A stretch of 64,000 nucleotides of DNA from Strigamia acuminata. Its lineage: Eukaryota > Arthropoda > Chilopoda > Geophilomorpha > Linotaeniidae. Location of the stretch: assembly GCA_949358305.1 (NCBI GenBank), contig OX442318.1, positions 15,544,517 through 15,608,516 on the forward strand, written 5' to 3'. Below are positions 1 through 9,758 of this stretch, piece after piece. How positions within the stretch are numbered: the stretch's first letter is position 1; each line of letters begins with the position of its first letter. Both the position numbers and the translations under genes were made by a program. The notes under the pieces were generated by a model. That model worked only from the letters and a program-made list of their open reading frames with translations, was not told the origin of the DNA and ran no database searches.

Positions 1-374
1 GAGAAGGTCCTTGACACTAAAAGATACCGGCGAGCTGGAAGCTGTAGAAATGGCTGCAGATGAACAGATGATGAGAATGATAAACGACCTGAACACGATG
101 CAGCCCAACCTGACAAGAGATCAGTACTTGGCAAATCTAAGGGAAATCGAAGAGTTAGAGACACCGATTTCAGTTCTTAAGCACAGAACCCGAATGTCAA
201 AGAAGTTCGTGACGCATTGGTCAGCTAATCCAGCAAATGCTTCAGCGTTGATGACCAGTACGTCCCAGAGTTCGATTTTGAACCAGACCTTGTCGCAATC
301 GACAAGAAGGCATAATAATGCAAAGCTTCCTAAGTTGGAAATGCGGAAATTCAATGGAGATGTGACGACATTTC
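1..374 (+). pseudogene. BEL/Pao gag fragment, truncated by Copia-D
   Basis: The sequence reads the same as 19967-20340, the gag part of the intact BEL element further along, and covers roughly residues 46-169 of that polyprotein. It includes the start of the DUF1759-type gag region (motif LPKLEMRKFNGD). Homology stops abruptly after 374, where the terminal bases of a minus-strand copia LTR (TATAAAGCG) begin, so the fragment was cut by that insertion. The five bases before the junction are ATTTC. The matching downstream BEL sequence is not found at the other end of the copia array, so the remainder was lost or rearranged. The element extends left of the window. Confidence 0.9.
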
Positions 375-856
375 TATAAAGCGATTTCCTGGCCAAAACA
401 TCCGTTAGAAAGGAGTTGACAAGTGTCTAAACAGGTGCGCGACACCGACATGCGTGCGCCATGTTTAATGTGACATAAAAGTGTACACGCTTCGAGGCTA
501 ACAACTGCACTCGAGAAAGATAGGATAAATCATTGTTGGATTTCAATGATTTGTCCTTTACATTATAAAATAAAAGCAATGACATTCATAATCGATAACT
601 AAGCAATAATAACAATACAGGACTCGTTCTTTTGAGCAGACGATGTTATCAGCGCATGCTGCTAAATGGAAATGTTCAACCGCGGTACAGAACCAGCATT
701 AATAAAAATCGAGATCGATTGAACGCGACATCGAGACATTAAATAGCAGCACATTCATTACACATATCCGGAAAGTGTGTAATGTAAATATTCACAAACT
801 ATACAATATGGCGACAAACAATCGAACACACAATATTTCCACCACAACTCAATATA
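375..856 (-). repeat. Copia-D 3' LTR
   Basis: This 482-bp terminal repeat matches 15913-16394. On the minus strand it starts TATATTGAG after the polypurine tract and ends GCTTTATA. The outer end abuts BEL gag. The equivalent end of the other copy abuts the primer-binding site with no spacer, which fixes the boundary. The termini are TA...TA instead of the usual TG...CA. Confidence 0.88.
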
Positions 857-868
857 TCCCCCTTTGTT
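857..868 (-). promoter_or_regulatory. Copia-D polypurine tract
   Basis: On the minus strand this reads AACAAAGGGGGA immediately before the LTR, between the pol stop at 872 and the 3' LTR. That is the expected place and composition for plus-strand DNA priming in an LTR element. The same tract recurs at 16395-16406 beside the inner LTR. Confidence 0.8.
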
Positions 869-871
869 TGG

Positions 872-3134
872 TTATTTGCGCCTTACAAATAAATGCTCAC
901 ACAAGGTGTTAAGTCTGGGCTTAGGTAACCATTTGGTCATCATATCGGCGACATTCAGGGCCCCTGGAATATGCTTAATAGCAAACGTTCCGCGCTCAAA
1001 CCAGTCCCTGAGGAAATGAAGCTTTACGTCGATATGTTTATTTGCCCTATTCTCTATTCGGTTTTTGGCGTATTGTATCGCGGGCATACTGTCCGCGTAC
1101 ACGCATGGGGTGTTCCGATTGATGCTGAACATGATGTCGGCATCGTAAAGCCTCTCTAGCCATATAATCTCCTTTACGCCATCGACCACGGCCAGAAATT
1201 CACTCTCCATGATCGATAACGCAGTCATTGACTGCTTATGGCAGTTCCACATGATCGGAACGCCACCCAAATAGACTATGTGACCCCCAAAGCTTCTCCT
1301 TTTGTCTGCATCGAGGGCAAACGACGCGTCGGTATACACAGTTAGATTATCATTTCGGCAATTAGAAAGATTAATCATATAATCCGACGTATTTGCCAGA
1401 TATCGCAAAATTTGCAATAACATACGAATGTGACGCGTCGAATGTTTCTCATTGTATTGTGAGAGGACAATGACCGAGAACAGGATGTCTGGCCTTGTCC
1501 TGCTCGCCAAGAACAAGAGGCTTCCCACTAAGTTGCGATAGGGGAAAGTGGAATCAACCCGCTCCTTTTCCGTCACGCCCTGAATAATCGTTCCTGGCGT
1601 CCCAGGTACTCTAATCCGAAGGCATGAGTCGACCCCATACAACTTACAAAGTTTTTCTATGTATGCCCTTTGATGGATCCTAACTTGGCCCCCAGACCTA
1701 TCAAAGGCTATGCCTAACAAAAGGGTCACGGGACCCAAATCAACCGTGTCAAAGGATTCCCTAATCCATCGAACAACGCATTCCTCGACATAGTCATCCT
1801 TGGAGAAGAGAACTATGTCGTCCACGTAAAAGATAAGAATCGCGTCGTTGTCTAACGCATAAACACAGTTAAGACCCAACAAAGGCACAAATCCCAGTTG
1901 GAGTAGACGGTCGTGGAGGGCTTGGTACCACATCCGTCCACTCTGATGTAGTCCATATAATGACTTCAACAGCATCCAACACTTATGTTGGTTTTCGGCT
2001 GTTCTGTAGCCCTTGGGAATCTCCATGAATTGGACCTTATCAAGGTCCCCGTACAAGTACGCGGCCTTGATGTCAAGGTGGACATCTCTCCAACCTTTCA
2101 GTATCACCAAGGTACAGAAAAACACTATAACGAGGACGAAATTGACTACGGGGGAAAATACCTCCGTAAAGTCAATGCCCGGCCTCTGTTTGAAGCCTTG
2201 TGCTACCAAGCGAGCCCGGTAGCGCGCGACTGCACCCGACTGGTCCCTTTTCATTTTATAAATCCATTTTGATCCCAAAAGCAACTCTCCTTCGGGCTTA
2301 TCAATTTCTTTATAGACAGTTCGATCGTCGAAGATATCTGTCTCTTCTTTCATCGCCTTTTCCCAGTCCCGTTTATTGGTGTGCCTCATTGCCTCCTCGT
2401 AGGTATCAGGCTCTACGGCAAAAGGGAGTTCGGGTTCTTCACCCTCTAAGGTTTTGAAGTCAAAAAGATCTGGGTCGTAGTGGTAACCCTCTGCGTCGCA
2501 CCATCGCGCAACGTCAGTCCGACTTCTAAGTTTGTCTTCATTGGGCGAGAAATAAACCACATCAATTTTCCCAGCCGTTGCCCCGGCTTTCCGGACAGAC
2601 TGGACCCGTCTCCACTTAGTCATATCCAGCGGCAGCGACAAAGGATCTTTGACCTTCTTTCCCTTTTTACCCGAACCACGACGAGCTTGTATCGTAGGAG
2701 GAAGATCAACTTCCTCATCGTCGTCAGGATAAACATTGAAGTAATTCTCACCATCGCCGTTATCCCCCTTCGCCCCACCAATCTCTTCAACTGGATTATC
2801 CCCAGCACCAGCATCCCCAACCAAGTCACCTTCAACAGTTTCTATCGCAGGCTGTTGTATCGCTTGTTTTACAAGCGGCCTCAATTCAGGTCTGAAAACA
2901 GGCTTTGGGGTTGTGGGTAAAGGAGGCTTCTCCTTCGGAACCGGGGGTTCAACAGGGGGCGGAATAGGAGGTGGTAGTGCCTCTCGCACTTCCTCAACAA
3001 TTTCAGGGATAGGGGCAACGGAATCATCATCATCTCCCTCGGTGTCCGAGGAAGAATCCCCAAAATGTTTGAATTGGCCACCCTGCGGTTGCTTGATGGG
3101 CTGTTGTAGCCGTTTGCCAATCTCATACCAATAT
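872..3134 (-). CDS. Copia-D pol, C-terminal half (RT and RNase H), interrupted
   Basis: This is the 3' half of the Copia-D gag-pol frame. It holds an acidic, proline-rich linker, then the copia reverse transcriptase with the catalytic box FYVDDIVLF, then RNase H with VYTDASFAL and the MESEFLAVVDG and ADSMPAIQYAKNR boxes, ending just before the polypurine tract. The first in-frame ATG gives a 705-aa ORF from 2989, but the frame is open to 3134, where the gypsy LTR begins. The 5' half resumes at 12136. Compared with the second copy at 16410-18021 it lacks 12 bases (four residues, near 2420) and differs at one codon (R versus S in the HQ-AYIEKL segment). Broken by insertion, otherwise intact. 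Confidence 0.92.
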
Positions 3135-3636
3135 TGTTACGTGGCTAAATGGGGATTGATTTAGTCCTACGTGACATGAAGTTAATCAAGAATGACACAG
3201 GGTTTTATATGTAAAATGCCTTTTGGCTTTATTATTCAAAGTCGGACATTTACTAATGTAAATGTTCGGTCAACAGCTCTTATTACATTTGTTCATTTAT
3301 TAACCTAAAATATAAATCACTCATTCAAATCAAATAAATAACTAAATAAGGATGATGCTGTTGTCAATTCAATTCAGTTTAGAAAACCTAGTCCTGCCTG
3401 ACCGTCAACCGGCTGGCAGTAGTAGGTGAAGGTAACAGGTTGAGACTCAAAAGAGATCTGAGCTCTCTGGCTTAATCAACTCACTAAGTAAACTCCTATT
3501 CCCCCTATCAACTAAGTTGAACGGTCTGTGCATCTTATTAGGTGCACAGCGCCGTCTAGTGAGAATTCATTGTATTAAATGCCTAAACAGAGCGAGCAGA
3601 GCCAGCCGATACACGGTACGGCTCTACCGCGTAACA
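3135..3636 (-). repeat. Gypsy 3' LTR
   Basis: This 502-bp LTR matches 11634-12135. It has short terminal inverted repeats (TGTTACG at one end, CGTAACA at the other) and is flanked outside by the ATAT target duplication. It adjoins the polypurine tract at 3637. Confidence 0.93.
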
Positions 3637-4045
3637 GCCCCCCCCTTTAATTTTTTCGGTCTCTCGAAAAACAATGAATTGTTCTAACTAACGCATCTCC
3701 TTTCACATTAAAAAATTCAAATCATAAACTCAATTTTACAATTTTGAGAATCTCTTTTCATCATCCTTATTTTTACAAAAATATCATATAACTCACTTTT
3801 CAATGTTTATAAATGTCATAGTCACTTTTTATTACACTTTTACATTGGAAATAATATTCAAAGTTTAAAATTAAATAAAATTAACACTTTTCATCAATGA
3901 TAACACTTTTTGGTTTTTTCTTGTTTTATATTACTTTTTTTCAGTTTTCAATTTTCTATAAAATAAAAAAACACACACACAAAAAAAAATGTTCAAAGTT
4001 CGTGTTGATTTTACACTTATTCACTTAAAGAAGTTAAAGTTCACT
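3637..4045 (-). other. Gypsy 3' untranslated region and polypurine tract
   Basis: On the minus strand a run TTAAAGGGGGGGGC (3637-3650) lies directly before the LTR and is the polypurine tract. The remaining roughly 395 bases up to the end of the Ulp1-like ORF are AT-rich with A and CA runs. I see no gene in them. Confidence 0.8.
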
Positions 4046-5419
4046 TCACTCTCCTCCTTCCGCTTGATCCTTCTTATCCTCTTCTTTGATCAACTCGAAT
4101 GGGAGAATTTCACGATTTGCAATCTCATACACAAATCGTAAGCGTAACTCACACGGCTCCCCAAACTGCATTAAGTCCCGGTCTTCAACGTATCTTCTAA
4201 CGAAGTAGAGTATGGTTGGGCCACAGCTGTCATTATCCAATTGGTGCATACGTGGCGGGTCCCAACGTATGAATTTGTTTGGAAACTTTACTCCTGCATC
4301 CATCAACGAGTATCTTAAAGATTCCCACTTTGGATATGTGCGCTCTATTGGTCCGCTTGGGTCATAAAGCACGTATTGGGTTGGCTTTTTCCGCCAATCC
4401 ACTATGAAAAGCTGCCAATGCTCTTCAATAGGAACTGGAAACACCCAAATCTTCTTTTGAGCACTTGGAAGTCTCTTCATTAGCCAATAGATCGCTTCCT
4501 TTCGTTTAGCTGGGTCCACCATTTTGAAGACCCACTCAGATTGAATTGGTGCCAATATGGGATATCGCTCTTCTAACAGTTGGAGGTAATGATCAACGAC
4601 GCTGTCATACGTCCAGCTCTGTCGTCCCGGCGTTAGGTCGCCTAATGCTGCCATCTGATAGTTCATGACTTTAATCGGCGGACAACCTACGGCGTCGAAT
4701 GCTAAGTCATATTTTGGCGCATTACTATAGTCTAATGCAAGTCCGAGAGCCTGGACCTGTCGTGCAGCGTCCAACTCCACACGGTATACCCGTATAGGAG
4801 TAGGAAATACTACACTAGGGTCCTGGAAGGACTCTCTTCTCGCTAAGGCGATGGCTTTTAAAATATTTTTTCTTATCTTCGCCTCCTGGATCAGCAAAGC
4901 ATTCGCCCCTGTTCTCCACAACTGGTAGTCGGGCAATCCCATCACTCCTTTTAATTTCCTGGCTCTAATGGCGTTGACCATATTCCGGTGCTCCATTCGC
5001 AAATCATTTAATCGGCGTTTGTTTCGATCAACGGTGTGACGCATTTCTTCTTCCCGGATTCTTTTCGATTGCTCGTCAAACACTTTCTTCTTTTGTGCTT
5101 TCTTATCTCGTTTCAATTGTCGATTCTTACGACGACGACGCAATAAGCCTTCTTCATCCTTTGTTAATGGTCCTGCATATTTCTTTTTGTCTTCCTCCGC
5201 CTTTTGTTTTCCTTCTGTAAACGGGCGTGGGCAGTTAACCAATTCGTCCAAAGTTTTACTTGTGCTCGGCTTATTTGCTAAATAAATTTCCAAGTCATCG
5301 CCTTTCTTAAGTTGACGTTCCAAAAGATCGCCCACTTGCATCGAGCAAACCGAATCCGCATCGCTGTCACTATCACTACGCACATCCATCCGATCAAATT
5401 TGCTTGCCATTTCGTCCAT
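4046..5419 (-). CDS. Ulp1/C48-like cysteine protease ORF of the gypsy element
   Basis: A 457-aa protein. Residues about 10-130 are charged and lysine/arginine-rich (coiled-coil-like, probably nucleic-acid binding). The C-terminal third carries a Ulp1-type catalytic arrangement: His334 in EEHWQLF, Asp353 in VLYDPSGP, Gln393 in MHQLDNDS and Cys399 in DSCGP. The His-Asp spacing and the Gln-x5-Cys spacing are typical of SUMO/ubiquitin-like deconjugating C48 peptidases. It lies downstream of pol on the same strand inside the LTRs, separated by 424 bp, so it is part of the retroelement, in the slot of env. No signal peptide or membrane segment is visible, so it is not an envelope protein. Substrate unknown. 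The domain call is firm on motifs; the role is inference. Confidence 0.82.
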   Translation of the reverse strand: MDEMASKFDRMDVRSDSDSDADSVCSMQVGDLLERQLKKGDDLEIYLANKPSTSKTLDELVNCPRPFTEGKQKAEEDKKKYAGPLTKDEEGLLRRRRKNRQLKRDKKAQKKKVFDEQSKRIREEEMRHTVDRNKRRLNDLRMEHRNMVNAIRARKLKGVMGLPDYQLWRTGANALLIQEAKIRKNILKAIALARRESFQDPSVVFPTPIRVYRVELDAARQVQALGLALDYSNAPKYDLAFDAVGCPPIKVMNYQMAALGDLTPGRQSWTYDSVVDHYLQLLEERYPILAPIQSEWVFKMVDPAKRKEAIYWLMKRLPSAQKKIWVFPVPIEEHWQLFIVDWRKKPTQYVLYDPSGPIERTYPKWESLRYSLMDAGVKFPNKFIRWDPPRMHQLDNDSCGPTILYFVRRYVEDRDLMQFGEPCELRLRFVYEIANREILPFELIKEEDKKDQAEGGE

Positions 5420-5843
5420 TCGGATTCTAATATATTATTTGAAAAGAAAATAAAATAAATTACTTCATTAATTCAAAATTTTCACAAAAATTTTTCAATT
5501 TCCATTCGTTATTTCATTTAAAATTTCATGTTGCACTAATTTACACTAAATTTAACAATTTTTTAACTAATTAGTCACTTGATAATGTATGCACACACTA
5601 AAATTTCATTTTGAAGTTTTAACACAATTATTTAAGCCTAAATTTCCATTTCGCGATGTTATTCGTTTCGTTTTTAAGCTATTTGCTCGCCAAATTCGTT
5701 CTAAATTTCACTCTCTTCACTTACGGAATCACACACAAATCAACTCAGCTGCTGTTATTAATGCTTTAGGTTTCTTTGAGTCACACAGTAAACCCGGTTC
5801 GTCTCAGAAAACCTTAACACAATCCACTGTAGTCACGACGAGC
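5420..5843 (-). other. Gypsy spacer between pol and the Ulp1-like ORF
   Basis: A 424-bp AT-rich noncoding stretch. Expression of the third ORF would need a spliced or internally initiated RNA. I could not identify a splice acceptor or promoter with confidence. Confidence 0.6.
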
Positions 5844-8800
5844 CTATTTGCGAAGGCGACGTGACCGGAAACTCTCGATTTCAGGCGGCGACGCGTCATC
5901 GACTGCGTCAGCGACACCTGTCGGCGGTTTTCGCAATTGATTTTCTTTGTTTTTCCGTTCGTCTTCGTTTTGCCATCTTTCCATAATTTCTTTCGGTCCA
6001 TAGAGCGCTTTTAATCGCTCTGTTTCGCTTGGAATTGGGAAATTTGACACTTTTGTTGTATTTTCTTCAGGTTCAAAGAGTGTTTTTAACGAAATTTGAT
6101 CGTCATCGCTAATAAATCGTTCTTTAGCGATCGGAATTGGCGAAATTGACGTGTTTTCTTCAATTTCTTGTTGTTTTTCACTTTGTGTTGCAGTTTCATC
6201 AGCAAATGTGACTTTTTTAGCTGTCAATTCTTCTAATATCTCCGCTGGAATTTCTTCTCTGGGTTTATACGGTTTTAATCGTTCAATATTAACAATATCT
6301 GTTTTCTTTCCATTTGAACTTCTAATTTCGTAGTCATTTGGCGCGGTTCTTCTTACTATTTCGTATGGGCCTGAGAATTGTGGCAGGAGTTTTTCACTTA
6401 ACCCAACTTTTCTATTGGGTGTTTTGAGATATACTAATTCTCCTGGGTCAAATTCCACATGAACTCGGCCTTGATCGAATCTTTTTCTGCTTTTTTCTCC
6501 TTGCCATTCCAACCTTTCATTTGCTATTTTCCTAGCTTCTCTGATGAATTTTGAGGTTCGCAAGGTAAATTCTTTTTGAGGTAAGTTGAGGTTTACGTCC
6601 ACGTTCAAATCAACTTCATATCCTTTCAAAAGATAATAAGGTGTATATCCTGTTGTCTCGTGCACACCGGTATTATACGAGAAAAGCAAAAATGGCAAAA
6701 AATCATCCCAGTCCCTCTGGTCCTTATCAACATAAATCTGCAACATTTTTGCAAACGTCGCATTGAATCTTTCTGTGAGGCCATTGGTCCTTGGATGGTA
6801 CCCTGAAGTGGTTTTATGTAGGGCTTTAAACATATTTGATACTTCTTCCACCATTTTGTTTCTGTATTCTGTGCCTCTATCGCTCAGGATTTCTCTCGGA
6901 CTGCCTTCCTTCAACATTAACTCATAAAGCAGGGTTCTAGCTGCTTCCAACGCTGTTGATGCTGGAGCTGCTCTAGCAATCACTGTCCGCGACAAATAAT
7001 CTGTCATTACGAAAACATACTTGTTGCCCTTGTCGGAGGTCGGAAAACTTCCCAGTGTATCGATTCCAATCCTCTCGAAAGGCTTAGATATCGTAGACCA
7101 CGGCTGCATTAAACCTTTTGGCGCTGTCGTCATTGATTTCGAGCTCGCGCAATGTGGACAAGAAAGTACGTAATTTCTAACGTCTTTATATATCCGGGGC
7201 CAGAAGAATCTTGTTCTCATTCTCTTCCATGTTTTGTTTAGGCCCAAGTGAGCACCCGTCAGTCCATCATGCATTTCTTCAAGAACGGCCGTTTTCAAAT
7301 GCTGTGGAACGTATAACAGATTTACTTCCGTGTCTAGGGAATTCAGAGAATTTTTCTTCCTAAACAACACGTTATCGAGAAGGACGAACTGCTTTAGAGG
7401 ACGTCTTCTCTTCTTTGGAAGTTGCTCTACTTGATTCATTGCGGTGATCAATTCCAGTAGCTTCTTGTCCTTACGCTGCTCAGCAGGAAGGTCGAGCTGT
7501 TCGAGTAAAAGTGAGGGAACTATTTTGTTTTCTTCCTCGCTTAAATCTTCTGGAATCCTACTCAAGGCGTCGGCATCTTTGTGCGCTTTTCCGCTCTTGT
7601 AGATCACATCGAAATCAAAGTCTACTAGCTGTAGGCTCCATCTAGCCAGTCTGCCATTGGGGTTTTTGACTGATTTTAGCCATTGAAGTGCCGAATGGTC
7701 TGTAATTATCTGGAACTTCTTACCATACAGATAAGGTCGGTACTTTTCAATTCCAAACAGAATAGCCAGACATTCCCTTTCCGTGGCTGTGTAATTCTGT
7801 TCTGCTTGGCTGAGAAGTCTGCTGGCATAAGCTATCACATGTTCTTGTTTGTTTATCTTCTGTTTCAACACTGCTCCAAGACCATATGCGCTCGCGTCTG
7901 TCGATACCATGAAGGGTTCTTCAAAATTAGGGTGCGCAAGCACTGGCACGGTGATAAGGGCGGTCCTCAATGTTTTGAAGGCCTTGTCATGAGGTGGGCC
8001 CCAATCAAATTTCTCGTCCTTCTTCGTCAAATTGACTAAGGGCTTGGATATGTCCGCAAAACTTGGAATGAACTTCCTGTAATACGAACAGAGCCCTATG
8101 AATCCTCGAAGAAGTTTGAGGTTAGTAGGAACTGGAAACTTCGCGACGGATTCCAAGTTCCTAGGGTCTGGTGATATACCCTCAGAGTCCACGACATGTC
8201 CCAAATACTTAATGGTGTTTGTCCCAAATGTGCACTTGCTCAACTTCACCTTTAAGTTAGATTGTCTAAGCTTGTCGAAAACGTTGTCTAGATCTTTCAA
8301 ATGCTGATCGAATGTTTTAGAGAAAATGATAAGGTCATCAATGTACGCTATACAAACTTTGCCTAGGAGGTTGCCTAAAACTTTATTCATTAACTTTTGA
8401 AAAGCCGCTGGACTATTGCATAATCCCATTCCTAGGACGTTAAACTCAAAATGTCCGCTTGAAGTGGTAAATGCTGTTTTTTCGCGATCTTGTTCATCTA
8501 TTTCGACTTGATAATATCCTTGAATAAGATCCATCATGGAGAAGAATTGTGCACCTGCCAGCTGATCTAAAGTGTCATCTATTCTTGGCAATGGGTACAC
8601 CATTTTCTTTGTTATCGCATTCAAACGTCTCCAGTCGACACAAAATCTCCACTTACCATCTCTTTTCTTTATTAGCAATACAGGCGCGCTCCAGGGACTT
8701 TCTGATTCCCTTATCACTCCCATATCAAGCAATTTCTTTGTTTCCTCTGCTTCGACTTCTTTTTCCTTCATAGAACGACGATACGGTTGCAAATGTATTG

Positions 8801-9758
8801 GTTCATGGTCTCCAGTATCGATTTTATGCTTATACACTTGAACTCTTCCCAAATCCTTGTCAGAAACAGCAAATCTGTCTTGATTCTTTTGAAGAAGTTG
8901 TCGCATTTGCTCTTGTTGGTCTTTATTCATTTTGTCTTTTGCTATTGAGGAGTCAAAGTCAAAACAGTGTACCTGTTTTTCGTCAAACACCCCAACATCA
9001 ACCACATAATAAGCTTTTGCGATTGCTGACTTCTCCTTCAGAAAGACTGTCTTCTTGGTTGGGTTAGCCACTCGAATGATGCCTTTTCCGTTCTTGAAAT
9101 CTGTTAAAGTTTTACAACCTATCACAGCAAATCTATCAGTGACATTATGTAATGGTTGTACAAACATGTCCAATGTTATTGCTTTATTCAAATAGATGGG
9201 AACAATGCATTCGTGCATTGGTGGAATAGTGATGTTTTTCATTACCCTCGCAACATAATTCTGATCAACAAAAGTTTTATTCATTGGAAATGACACTTCC
9301 TTTCCACTAGTTCGGCCCACAAAGATTTTTTGTTTATCGTAGTCTAATACGCACTTCGCGAACAGCATGAATGGGTCACTTAGCAGTAGTTCATAATGAA
9401 ATCCTTTAACAATCAGGACCTCGATCCTGTATGTTAATTCACCAATTGTAATGTTCATCTTGGTTTTTCCTATTGGAGTCACAAGTTCTCCGCTTACCCC
9501 TTGTAATCGTATATTTGGGCTTGGCGGGTACTTCAACTGTAAAGCTTCAGCAAGCTCTTCGCTGATAACGTTGCGTTTTCCTCCAGTGTCCATAACTGCC
9601 TTGACTTCCATGTTGTTCACTATTACTGGAATTTCCAATAGAGATTCTGAAATGTTCATTTCGACTACGACTATCTTTTCTTTTCTACTTTTTCTTTTCT
9701 TCTTTGGATGGCAACATCTTCCTTGTTGATGGTGACATCTTCTTTGTGGCCGACCCAC
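5844..9758 (-). CDS. pol: Gypsy pol polyprotein (PR-RT-RH-IN)
   Basis: About 1304 aa from the first GTG-like codon; the frame is open from 9797, just after a TAA at 9798-9800. Domains in order: aspartic protease with VMDTGG near residue 55; Ty3-type RT with YIDDLIIF near 473 and the GFIGLCSYYRKFI thumb; RNase H with STDASAYGLGAVL near 618; integrase with an HHCC finger (HDGLTGAHLG ... CPHC), core residues in GIDTLG (about 898), LSDRGTEY (about 957) and GLTERFNA (about 994), and a GPY-type segment (FSGPYEIV). Pol lies in the -1 frame relative to gag, overlapping about 40 nt, so it is probably made by -1 frameshifting. A GGAAAAC sequence lies directly before the gag stop. No inactivating stop is seen. 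Confidence 0.95.
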   Translation of the reverse strand: MGRPQRRCHHQQGRCCHPKKKRKSRKEKIVVVEMNISESLLEIPVIVNNMEVKAVMDTGGKRNVISEELAEALQLKYPPSPNIRLQGVSGELVTPIGKTKMNITIGELTYRIEVLIVKGFHYELLLSDPFMLFAKCVLDYDKQKIFVGRTSGKEVSFPMNKTFVDQNYVARVMKNITIPPMHECIVPIYLNKAITLDMFVQPLHNVTDRFAVIGCKTLTDFKNGKGIIRVANPTKKTVFLKEKSAIAKAYYVVDVGVFDEKQVHCFDFDSSIAKDKMNKDQQEQMRQLLQKNQDRFAVSDKDLGRVQVYKHKIDTGDHEPIHLQPYRRSMKEKEVEAEETKKLLDMGVIRESESPWSAPVLLIKKRDGKWRFCVDWRRLNAITKKMVYPLPRIDDTLDQLAGAQFFSMMDLIQGYYQVEIDEQDREKTAFTTSSGHFEFNVLGMGLCNSPAAFQKLMNKVLGNLLGKVCIAYIDDLIIFSKTFDQHLKDLDNVFDKLRQSNLKVKLSKCTFGTNTIKYLGHVVDSEGISPDPRNLESVAKFPVPTNLKLLRGFIGLCSYYRKFIPSFADISKPLVNLTKKDEKFDWGPPHDKAFKTLRTALITVPVLAHPNFEEPFMVSTDASAYGLGAVLKQKINKQEHVIAYASRLLSQAEQNYTATERECLAILFGIEKYRPYLYGKKFQIITDHSALQWLKSVKNPNGRLARWSLQLVDFDFDVIYKSGKAHKDADALSRIPEDLSEEENKIVPSLLLEQLDLPAEQRKDKKLLELITAMNQVEQLPKKRRRPLKQFVLLDNVLFRKKNSLNSLDTEVNLLYVPQHLKTAVLEEMHDGLTGAHLGLNKTWKRMRTRFFWPRIYKDVRNYVLSCPHCASSKSMTTAPKGLMQPWSTISKPFERIGIDTLGSFPTSDKGNKYVFVMTDYLSRTVIARAAPASTALEAARTLLYELMLKEGSPREILSDRGTEYRNKMVEEVSNMFKALHKTTSGYHPRTNGLTERFNATFAKMLQIYVDKDQRDWDDFLPFLLFSYNTGVHETTGYTPYYLLKGYEVDLNVDVNLNLPQKEFTLRTSKFIREARKIANERLEWQGEKSRKRFDQGRVHVEFDPGELVYLKTPNRKVGLSEKLLPQFSGPYEIVRRTAPNDYEIRSSNGKKTDIVNIERLKPYKPREEIPAEILEELTAKKVTFADETATQSEKQQEIEENTSISPIPIAKERFISDDDQISLKTLFEPEENTTKVSNFPIPSETERLKALYGPKEIMERWQNEDERKNKENQLRKPPTGVADAVDDASPPEIESFRSRRLRK

